DNA of 64,000 nucleotides from Rostratula benghalensis (lineage: Eukaryota; Chordata; Aves; Charadriiformes; Rostratulidae): NCBI GenBank assembly GCA_013399305.1, contig VXAI01000035.1:4410646-4474645 (forward strand), in the 5' to 3' direction. Shown here piece by piece: positions 23,901-33,012 of the stretch (within the stretch, counting starts at the first letter, position 1; the number at the start of each line of letters is the position of its first letter). Both the position numbers and the translations under genes were made by a program. The notes under the pieces are model-generated. The model was not told the DNA's origin and did not search any database. It saw only the letters and a program-made list of their open reading frames with translations.

Positions 23901-24174
23901 TCAAATAAATGTCTGTCTATACTTTCTGATATTTAACACACTTTTCAACTTTTTCAATTTTTTTATACTTGAGTATCTGTGGTGTGAGGGGGTTCTTTGT
24001 ATCCAGTAGGATACAAAATGGAGCTCCGAGTTCTGAAGTTCCAGACTGAGAAAGCCTTGCAGGATTTTGGCTCTAAGCTGCATATTTTTCACCTGGCTAT
24101 AAAATTATGAGGAATAACATCCTGTTGCACTGCCTGTGGCTGGATGCTCTTTCACCTTAGCAGTTAGTGGCTGG
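20951..24174. other. 3.2 kb non-coding stretch, nothing recognised
   Basis: AT-rich, with a 14-bp palindrome ATTAACATGTTAAT near 21713 and short A/T tracts. Open frames near 22469-22723 and 22877-23086 lack known motifs. Confidence 0.5.
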
Positions 24175-24300
24175 TTGGTTGGTGTTTTCCACAATGTCAT
24201 ATGTCACTTCATTTGCAAAAATACTTCCAACCCTATGAAGCAGATACAGCTTTTTCCAGTGATGGAGAAACTGAAAAACAGAGTGGTTAAGGCAGGAAGG
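24175..24300 (+). mobile_element. MIR/L2-type ancient SINE fragment
   Basis: The tract CCAACCCTATGAAGCAGATA, then GATGGAGAAACTGAAAAACA and GAGTGGTTAAGGCAGG follows the core and 3' half of MIR (consensus sense: accctatgag-, gaggaaactgag-, cagagaggttaag). The weaker upstream part (TTCCACAATGTCATATGTCA) fits the MIR core. Orientation is plus. MIR/CORE-SINEs predate amniote divergence, so such a readable copy in a bird is old and may be under constraint. Confidence 0.65.
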
Positions 24301-24390
24301 ACTAATGAGAGCAACAGGAGAAAGCCGGTGCATTGGCAATGAAGCTCCTTTCTTTTGATCTTTCCTGTTTATCCATTATTGGTGATATAA

Positions 24391-24605
24391 GAATAATTGC
24401 ATTTATAGTGTTTTGATGATGGAGTGTTTTACAGATATTATTTAGAGTAACAATAGCAACCTGGGAGGACAGGTTAGTGCTGCTATTTTTGTTTTGCAGG
24501 TGAAAAGTGGGGTTTGCAGAAGGTGTATGATGTGCCAGAAGGTTACAACACACGTCAGTATCAGAAGTGGGGCTGAAAGATGGGATTGAACACTGCTCCT
24601 TTAAT
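24391..24605 (+). mobile_element. Near full-length MIR (CORE-SINE) copy
   Basis: The order matches MIR across most of its length: AATAATTGCATTTATAG, GAGTGTTTTACAGATATTAT, AACAATAGCAACCTGGGAGG, TTTGTTTTGCAGGTGAAAAG, ATGTGCCAGAAGGTTACA, CAGTATCAGAAGTGGGGCTG, GATGGGATTGAACAC. These correspond to the MIR core ('ttacagatattat'), the 'aacaaccctgtgagg' block, 'cagatgagg', 'ggttacac', 'gcagagctgggattt' and 'gaac'. Same strand as the neighbouring copy 90 bases upstream. The minus-strand frame at 24302-24670 is an antisense shadow. Confidence 0.72.
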
Positions 24606-24966
24606 AATGCCCGGTGACAAACCAGCCTCAGCTCTGTGTCACAAATTTGAGAAAACATTTTTCCTGCCATAGTATCTTGATTAATCGACTCTTGCTTGGC
24701 AGTAGATGTGGTAGCAGTGTCTCAGAATCCCAGTATCCTGTTTTGTGAACCTTTTAAAGGTCGTCTTCTTCATTTTGCACAGCTGTCATATCCTGACACA
24801 GTTATTTCATGACTAAGTAGAAAGTATATTTTGCATCTAGTTTAAATGTGCCAGATAAAATGGGGAAATGTGAAGTACAGGTGGATGAAAAAGTAAAGGT
24901 TTTAACTCATAGACAGTACTGAAGAGAATCTTCCAGATGTGATAAATCCATGTCTTTAGATGATTT

Positions 24967-25239
24967 ATGTTGCAGTTAGCTGTGCATCCAGGCAGCAAAA
25001 AATTAATAGAACAGAACGTGAAAGTTTTGGAAAACAAACAGAAGATAAAAGTATTTGGAAACACAGAAGCTGCTCTCCCACACAACAGTAATTTTAAACA
25101 ATTTGGTCCCGGTAACCAAAAATATTCTGATAAGAGAAAGCGAATTTCAGAAGACTCCAGACCTAAAGAAAGAGCAGGAATTTCCAGAGGTTTAAAAGGA
25201 CCGCCTTCCCCAAATATTTCTGAATATGTTTCTAGATAA
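24967..25239 (+). other. Protein-like open reading frame, possible unannotated exon
   Basis: An unrecognised frame of 90 codons from ATG to TAA. The product is hydrophilic and basic (KYSDKRKRISEDSRPKERAG near its end), with Pro, Ser, Lys and Glu spread in a way more typical of a disordered protein tail than of translated AT-rich DNA, which usually gives Phe/Ile/Leu-rich peptides. TTTATGTTGCAG at the start could be a splice acceptor, with the frame open immediately after it. There is no Kozak context, neighbouring exon or polyadenylation signal within the next 100 bases. It matches no protein I know. Chance is the leading alternative. Confidence 0.15.
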
Positions 25240-26298
25240 ATTTATAGTAAATCATGCATTTTGCTGAAATTTATCTCAACTTACATATAGGACAAGAGGA
25301 AGAGTCACATAAGAATAATATCATCTGCGAGCTTCTGAATAACCTAAGAATATGCTGTTAAGGGATAAATAGAAATTGAAGAAATAGAAGTCAGAGTACA
25401 GTGCTTTCAATTTTTAAGGCATATATCTGTGAAGTAGACACTAAATTCAGAGATCCATTCTGCCTGATTTCAGAAACACTTAGAAACATTATGCTGCAGG
25501 TTACTGGTTGTCTACTAGACTGACTACAGCAAATAAGTAATGAAGAGGTTTGAGAAATGGTGAATAATGTCCATTTTCTCATTTCTCCTTGCATCTGCAA
25601 AGTCATTTAGTGCATATTTTTCTGTAATTTTGTTACATTTAGAAATCCACACATTATATAGAGTTTCCTGTATCTGCTTTTTTCCCCAGTTTTTTATTTG
25701 TGAATCTTTTTTGGGGAGAAAAAAAGACAAAAAGAGACTGGACAAAGTATAAAGAACATCCCAGTTTACTGACTTGTTTGTGACTAATAACATTTTTTCC
25801 CTAGTAATGTTCTCGCCATGAACTTTTTTTTTTTTTAAAACATTTTTCTTTGTAATTAATGCAGATAAAAACTTTGGAAAAGCCTTTCTTTTATGGATAG
25901 AAATAATATGCTGTCATACTTAATTTTTTGCATTGTGCTATGTTCTTTTCATGCAGTCTTCTCTATGAGAAGTGTTGTGGACACTCCATGTGTGATTTGC
26001 ATTTGGAAGACTACAGTTTAAAACTGATTTAGCATAACCCTATTTCAATTGTCTGTATTTTCATTATCTGATATTTTTAATGTGCTGTCCAGAAAGCCAG
26101 TTTGCTTTGTCTGAAATTTTAGTACTATTTTAAAGTTTGTAGAAAAACCAGAGACTGTCCCAGTGGCAATGGGATGGCTAAACTAAGAATGAACAAGAAT
26201 TAAAAAAGAATCACCTGACAGAGCACAAAAATCTTGCTTTTGATGCCGAGTGCAGGTAGAAATCTGTGGGCAGAACTCTCTGTGTACAGTTGGGTTTC

Positions 26299-26315
26299 AC
26301 TCCTCCTCCTCCTCT
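26299..26315. repeat. (CTC)n short trinucleotide repeat
   Basis: About five units of CTC/TCC within CACTCCTCCTCCTCCTCTC. Confidence 0.8.
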
Positions 26316-27420
26316 CGGACCCCAGAACAGTGTGAATCAAACTTCTTCGCTTCTCTTGTCGAGATGGAGTTTTACCTGGGTTTTTTCAAGGAGCTTTTCC
26401 TCAGGCCTCCTGATACTTATAACAATGATACTCTTGAGCCTGCAGCCATACAGCATCTGTAATAAAAAGAATGAGATTCTAGGTATGGCCCTGGGAATTT
26501 CCCACACTATAAACTGTGCAGGCACATAGGTATAAACCACCTGAGAAAACTCTTGTGGAGGCTTCTGCAAATGAATCCTACAGGCTTTGTGGCACTCTAC
26601 TTAAAATGCCTTACCACTGGGAATAACACTGGAACTGGTTGTTTCACCCAGACTGGAAGCCACTGTTTAAAGTGTCATTGTACATAATTTTTCCTAGTAG
26701 CACCTCAAGCTGTTTACATTTAATTTAATTTAGGAGTTTGTTTTCATGCTGCTGCAGTTTTGCCAAACAGTTAATTAAAAAAGTATTTTCAAAGTTGCTG
26801 GGGTTGAGGAAATGTTGAGGAAGCTGGATTCTTTATGGTTTGAAAGGTGTAAGATTGCTTTTTTTTACTAGAACGTAAATTTGCTGGGTGTTTATGATAA
26901 AATTATCCACAGTGAAACAGTTAATAATAGTAACATGAGGGAGATAAAAAACGCTGTTCACACAGCTTAGAGTTATCACCTCTACCTCTCTGTAGACCTA
27001 GGAGGATGTTAACAATGTATTGGATTATATTCTGTTCATATTGTTAAATTGTTAAAAATTGTGAAGGAGGAATACTTTACTGCTATCATGCTGATTTTGT
27101 AGCAAAGAGGAAGAATCAGAAGGTGCTTAAATACCAAGATCAGGGCAAAAACAACAGACTGAGTTAACTGGAATAAAAACCACGCTGTCACACAGAGACT
27201 TCTGTAATTACAAGGTGTCCCTTTCACACCTTTCTCTCCTTGGTCCTTCTAGGTAGCTTTAGGAGAGTATTTTTAAGGTAGCTTAGGAATATGCCCAAGT
27301 CCTGGCTTTTTGGACTAAAAGTTTTTGCAGCATTTCATACACTGCTGGACCACTCACCATGGGACTCCCATTTACATCTTTACATTGTTTCACAGATAGG
27401 ACTAAACCTATTTTTATATT

Positions 27421-27515
27421 AATTAGCTTGTAAGCTTTTGTGGCAGGGACCAACTCATTGTTTTGTCTCTATACAATGCTTAGTCCAATGGGATCATTGT
27501 TTATTATTCATATCA
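27421..27515 (+). mobile_element. L2/MIR-type 3' tail
   Basis: GCTTGTAAGCTTTTGTGGCA followed by GGGACCAACTCATTGTTTTG, then ATACAATGCTTAGTCCAATG and GGATCATTGTTTATTATTCA follow the conserved 3' end shared by L2 LINEs and their SINE partners (sense wording: gtaagctc, ggcagggacc, tctgt, tacagcgcctagcacaatggg). Only about 95 bp are readable. The following 60 bases (GCAGCGTAGGCAAAATTG...GTTGCCCCTGG) may belong to another old repeat I cannot name. Confidence 0.65.
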
Positions 27516-30218
27516 GAGCCAGCTTAAGTCTTCTCAGCAGCGTAGGCAAAATTGAATTTTGTTGCCCCTGGGAGAGCTAGCAGGGTCATAAGGTTTTTCA
27601 AGGGGATATAGTGGGGGGAGCATGGAAGGATTTTGGTGTTGGGAGTGGCAATATGTTTGAAATGGTTGCGAGATGTTTGGGGATACTGCAGAATAAGGCT
27701 GGGTTATTTTACCTATCTAATTCCTGACATCCCTTCAGCTTGCCCTGCGTAAAAACAGGGGCCATACCTGATGCCCTGTCTTTCAGAGGAAATTTGAGGC
27801 CAGAGCCAGGGATGTTACATGACAGCTCCTTCTTTTGCTGTCTGGCTAGGATGAAAACACCCTCTGTGAGATGTGATCCACAGAACCAGTGTTTTCTAAG
27901 CAAAGAAGTGCAGACAGAAATACATCTCATGTTGCAGTTGTACACAAACCCTTGAAATCTACATGAGGGTCATTGTAGTATTGTCCCTTTTGTCTGGGCA
28001 TCTTTAGCTTTGCACAAGCCATCTCTGCAAGCAACCCACAGGCTGCCTAAGAAGATAAATTAAGTTTTTACTGTCCAACACTCAAACAAAAAATGGCTAG
28101 GCTTTATTGATCTGTGAGGTTAAGCATTAGCATCCTTGCTACCTAGAATGGTTCTTACGGTCCAGCAAAATCTCTACAAGTGCCAGGAAAAGCCTCTGTG
28201 GCTTGTGGGAGCTGGTGGTGCTGTGTTGTCATCTTCCACCTGCCACAACACGGACACGGATGTACACATCACTGACAACTGAGAAGCTCTTGGCTCTCAG
28301 CTCACTGCTGACTAAACCCTCTGTTTTATTTGCTTGGTTGTTTTACTCTATTATACCTTTCCATGCCGGTATCTTTCTCTCCGTATTTTTATCTTTCTAT
28401 AGACTTTCTTATAGCTCTGTCTCCTGATTGTAGCAATTTCCTGAGAGATTAGGGGGCAGTGGGGTATGGGGTGGATCCTGACAGTGGTTACTGTAGGGAC
28501 ATTACCTGAGCTTAACTGGTCTCTAGTGTGGGCTGCATCAGCCTCACAGAAGTGTAGACATTAAAACTGGGTATGGGTGATCAACTTGTGGAGTGAAATG
28601 AAAGTGGAGGAGGAATGGAGACACTCCAGTGTGAACCTGTGGCACATTTTACAGTCTTACAGGAGGGCCCAGAAAGTGTGGCATCTCTTTCTAATTGCTT
28701 AAGATCTTGTCATACTCCTCAGTAGTGTAATATCAAGCAGAGACCATGAGACTAAAGCAAAAGCAGAAACAGTGCGGCTCATAAATACAATTCTAATGGA
28801 GCTTCCAAAATCAGAACTCTTTTAACTTTTTTTGTTGCAAAGAATTACAAAAGTATGACAAATGATAAGGTGACTGAAGCAAACTGCGTTATCCATAGTC
28901 ATTCAGATAGGTCACTTGCTTGCGAAAGAAAATAATGTTGTCTTTCAAGATTTAACGTTGCTAAAATAATAGTAAAATCATCTGGATAGGAAACACTTAC
29001 TGCCAAAAATATGCTAGCTTCTTCCTTTCATTTGGGAAAAAAATAATTAAAAAGCTTGGTTGAAAAGGTATACTCTTCTCCATGGCTACTGATATTTCAA
29101 AACAACAATATCAAAGGTTTTTAATACTTTTTCATCCCTATATATTTATTTGATTACTTTCAAGAAGAAAGTGAAAGTGTCTTAGAAATATCTGGTAACA
29201 TAAAAGGTAGACTGTGACCAAATGTTTTGAACTTTGAGAGTTTGTTATCCTTTGCAGCTGATAATGCTAGAATTAAGTTAGAGAGGCACCAGTCTGACTG
29301 CAGAATAACAGAAAATAAGAATAAATATTTGCTTTTGGTTTTTGCCCTTTTCAAAATATTCTGCATAATATAGCAAAATAATCATTAGTTATTATCATAT
29401 AACAGAATTCTGAACATTTTTTCTTGCAGTATTACTGATATCTCCGTTGGTCACCCTTTTAAGCATGAAAAGGATGATGTGTGTCTATACCATAATTATC
29501 CTTATATCCTGTAGTAGAAAGGGTCTTAAAAACATTCCATCTATAATTTTTTTTTTTTTTGTTATGTGTCAAGTGAATGTCGCCCAATTTTAATGTTATA
29601 ATTCTTTGAGAATGAAAAAAGATGAGCGTGATTCAGAGCTGGTTAAATGTTACCTAGGTTTCTGTCATAGAGCTTTGAAACTTTTTCTATTTCAGAAGCT
29701 GTCTAGAGTCTAATCATTGCTCAGTTTTGACATAATGCCTTAATTAAAGGATAGGTTACAACAACATATTTACAAAAAGTTCTCTCTCAAAATTATAATT
29801 CATCTGGAAACCAATAATGACAGAATGGAAAGGAAGGAAAAGGGTTGTATTCAGTACAGAGTACTGAAACTTCTGGAATCTATGAAATTGTCAATCTTGA
29901 AATCCTTTTTCCTAATATCATAAAAAAATTGTGGAATTTGTATCTGTTTTCATCATCAAATACATCAAGACTGTGAACAACTCATTCAGTAGTGCCTGTC
30001 AAGGCCTCTATGGATTTATTAAAGAAAAGATGGATTAGACAATGTAAAGAATGAGCATAAATCTGATTTAAACAACATATTCAAACTTGGAGTAACTACA
30101 CAATACCTGATAATAGCAGAAATGCACATCTTAGAGAAAAACATGGAATAGTAAGTAAAATGCTGGTTACCTGAATTATTAGGCGTTGTAAGGATTTGTT
30201 CTTGTGCCTCCCAGATGT

Positions 30219-30237
30219 TACCACCCAACAGGTGGTA
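30219..30237. repeat. Perfect 7-bp stem inverted repeat
   Basis: TACCACC, a CAACA loop, then GGTGGTA. It lies 39 bases before a second small hairpin in a locally GC-richer patch. Confidence 0.8.
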
Positions 30238-30276
30238 CCTGTTCGTGGAGTACCAATATGTAATAACCTGTAACGT

Positions 30277-30293
30277 GGAGGCCTCTTGCCTCC
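30277..30293. repeat. Perfect 6-bp stem inverted repeat
   Basis: GGAGGC, a CTCTT loop, then GCCTCC. It pairs in layout with the hairpin at 30219-30237. Confidence 0.8.
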
Positions 30294-30639
30294 CCATTCA
30301 TAGAAATGTTACAAGTTCTGTGTACCCAAAACCGTGACCCCCCCTTTCTACTGTGGTGTTCTCTTCAAATACTAATATTCTAGCTGTCCTTATTGCTTTT
30401 ATTTTCACTCATTTGTTTTTACGAACATGAGTCAACAAGTCCCAAGCAATGTACTTGTGCAAAATTGTGCCAAGGAATAACTGAAACATGGTAGAATGGT
30501 GCAGTAGAAAAACGAAGCTTCCAAGTTGTTATAATTAACTTTGACATGCTAATAGTTATGCAACACAAAAAATGCTCTCTTTCTTATATAAAAAAATAAT
30601 TTGGAGAGGGGTGGATAATGATAGAGAAAAGATGACCTT

Positions 30640-30850
30640 TTCTAAAGGCACCCACTCTCATCATGCAAATTTGAAACTACAGTAAGTTGCAAATGTTCCC
30701 TTCTTCATAAAGGGAGGAAGAACCATTAATTTCTACCTAATATATGGGGCACGTATCTCACATAGAAGATAATAATGAAAAACTCCTGGTAAATGTGGGC
30801 CTTTTGTCTGGCTAAAGCATATTAATGGGTTATAGGCAAAATATGCTATA
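30640..30850. repeat. Left copy of a diverged local duplication
   Basis: This segment resembles 32808-33012. The best part is 30778-30836, where about 50 of 59 bases agree with 32936-32994 (shared AAAAACTCCTGGTAAATGT, GCCTTTTGTCTGG, AATGGGTTA). Upstream, TTGCAAATGTTCCC/TTGCAAACATTTCC, CTTCATAA and ATTTCTACCT align in order with small gaps. It matches no repeat family I recognise. It contains an octamer ATGCAAAT at 30663-30670 that the other copy lacks. Confidence 0.75.
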
Positions 30851-31977
30851 CTTGAGGGGTTTTTTTTTGACATTTGGGTTAATTCAGCTTTGTTTGAGTT
30901 TCATATGTTTTCCTTGAAAGACTATTTATGAAGTACTTTGGGCATAAGTATCTTTTGGAGTGGTAAGGGTTTTGCTTTTGTTTTTGGAAACACCTTGTGT
31001 ACTCAGCCTTGTTGCAGATTTTAATTACCAGTATTTAGTTAATTACATGCACGAAGGAGAATATGCACTTTCTTTTTCTCTCTCCTTCCCTCTCATTTTT
31101 ATACGATATAGGTGGATATCCGTACATAAAGTCTGTTTTCAGACATAAGCATTTTTAAGAAAACACAATTACCAGTAAAAATTATACATTCCTGCAAATT
31201 AGAAGATAATATCATCAGAATCACATTATATAATGATACAAAGGGTTTATGCAACGTTTATATATACACACTTATCTGGATCTTACTATTGCTACAAGAA
31301 AAATAAATGAATGCATTGGAAGTAAATTAATTTTTAATTACATATAGGTTGGACTTTTCTGGTAAGAAGGTGATTCTCTTGATAGTGGGATTTAAACCCT
31401 TATCTCTACTTTATGACGTTGGACATTGCCTTCTAGTTGGGAGCAAAGGAGAAATTTCAGAGTAAACGGCTACAAGCAAGCAAATATTGTAGACAAACCC
31501 AGTTGCTGCTGCAGTTCTTCTGTGTCAAAGCTGCTGAGATATGATTAAAGTTGAAACCTAAATGGAGAGAAAACAAATAGGCCTAAGCTAATTCTAAAAG
31601 GTAAAGCAGAAGAGGTTTATTTATTTTCAGGTAATGAGATTACCACTTAAATTGCATTTCATCTCATTATGGGACTGTTAACGTCTGTTACCTCTTTTTC
31701 TGACATTAAGTTACCATATACTGCAGATTCCAGCTAATGATTTTTTGAGGGAGACATTTAGGACATTTCCTAGGAGAGGTTATATTAATTTTTCTACTGC
31801 AGAAAAAGATTAAAATTTTTTTGAACATACCAGTGAGTTAATTTATCTGATTAAGGATTAATTATGATAATATGGTCCCAATGATTAGCTACCTTCAACA
31901 TAAAGTTTGACTTTGTATATTACAGATCTCTAGATTAAATAGCTGGGTAGTCTTTGACCTGATTTTGACCTGATGTT
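30851..31977. other. AT-rich non-coding stretch between a duplicated segment and a gap
   Basis: No recognised element. A weak resemblance around 30995-31030 (GTGTACTCAGCC...) to 33187-33225 (GTGTACTGAGCT...) suggests the duplication may extend further. Confidence 0.45.
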
Positions 31978-32637
31978 NNNNNNNNNNNNNNNNNNNNNNN
32001 NNNNNNNNNNNNNNNNNNNNNNNNNNNNNNNNNNNNNNNNNNNNNNNNNNNNNNNNNNNNNNNNNNNNNNNNNNNNNNNNNNNNNNNNNNNNNNNNNNNN
32101 NNNNNNNNNNNNNNNNNNNNNNNNNNNNNNNNNNNNNNNNNNNNNNNNNNNNNNNNNNNNNNNNNNNNNNNNNNNNNNNNNNNNNNNNNNNNNNNNNNNN
32201 NNNNNNNNNNNNNNNNNNNNNNNNNNNNNNNNNNNNNNNNNNNNNNNNNNNNNNNNNNNNNNNNNNNNNNNNNNNNNNNNNNNNNNNNNNNNNNNNNNNN
32301 NNNNNNNNNNNNNNNNNNNNNNNNNNNNNNNNNNNNNNNNNNNNNNNNNNNNNNNNNNNNNNNNNNNNNNNNNNNNNNNNNNNNNNNNNNNNNNNNNNNN
32401 NNNNNNNNNNNNNNNNNNNNNNNNNNNNNNNNNNNNNNNNNNNNNNNNNNNNNNNNNNNNNNNNNNNNNNNNNNNNNNNNNNNNNNNNNNNNNNNNNNNN
32501 NNNNNNNNNNNNNNNNNNNNNNNNNNNNNNNNNNNNNNNNNNNNNNNNNNNNNNNNNNNNNNNNNNNNNNNNNNNNNNNNNNNNNNNNNNNNNNNNNNNN
32601 NNNNNNNNNNNNNNNNNNNNNNNNNNNNNNNNNNNNN
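31978..32637. other. Assembly gap (660 N)
   Basis: All bases are N. Translations spanning it are artefacts. Nothing can be said of the content. The gap lies between the two copies of a diverged duplication. Confidence 1.
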
Positions 32638-32807
32638 ATTAGAAAAAACAGAATACTGAGACATTAGCCAAGTAGTTAATAATTAAATGTCTAGTGAGTA
32701 GAATGCTTTCACTTTAAAAGAAACAGAACATAACTACTTGACATAAAAAATGCATTTAAGGGAAAAAAGGTCAAGGAGGAAATCTCTATGTTAATATCAC
32801 CCCATTT

Positions 32808-33012
32808 AAATGCATCCACTTTCATCTTTTGTAAATTCTAAAGCACAATAACTTGCAAACATTTCCTGCTTCATAATAGGAACCTGTGAGGGAGAAACAT
32901 TTATTTCTACCTCAGATGTATCTGACCTGATTGAGAAAAACTCCTGGTAAATGTAAGCCTTTTGTCTGGCCAGGGTATACCAATGGGTTAGAGGAAAAAA
33001 AATTATGCGCTA
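32808..33012. repeat. Right copy of a diverged local duplication
   Basis: The partner of 30640-30850 in the same orientation, offset about 2158 bases in the best-aligned part. TTTAAATGCATCCACTTTCA aligns with TCTAAAGGCACCCACTCTCA of the left copy. Divergence is too high for an assembly haplotype duplicate. It is either an ancient tandem duplication or two copies of an unnamed interspersed repeat. Confidence 0.75.

Larger units (their letters stand above)
24606..27420. other. Non-coding stretch with one protein-like open frame
   Basis: The main item is the frame at 24967-25239, listed separately. It also holds (CTC)n at 26299-26315 and a T-tract near 25825. Frames near 26250-26570 overlap on both strands and show no known domain. 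Confidence 0.5.
27516..30639. other. 3.1 kb non-coding stretch with a pair of short hairpins
   Basis: No repeat family or exon is recognised apart from the small inverted repeats at 30219-30237 and 30277-30293. A T-tract lies near 29549-29560. Short frames at 27709-27955, 28203-28427 and 30019-30297 have no known motif. Confidence 0.5.

Noticed and set aside
24302..24670. 122-codon minus-strand open frame
   Set aside because: Lies over the two MIR copies on their antisense strand; no protein motif.
31930..32664. Long open frames of 228-244 codons on both strands
   Set aside because: They run through the block of N and are artefacts of translating unknown bases.
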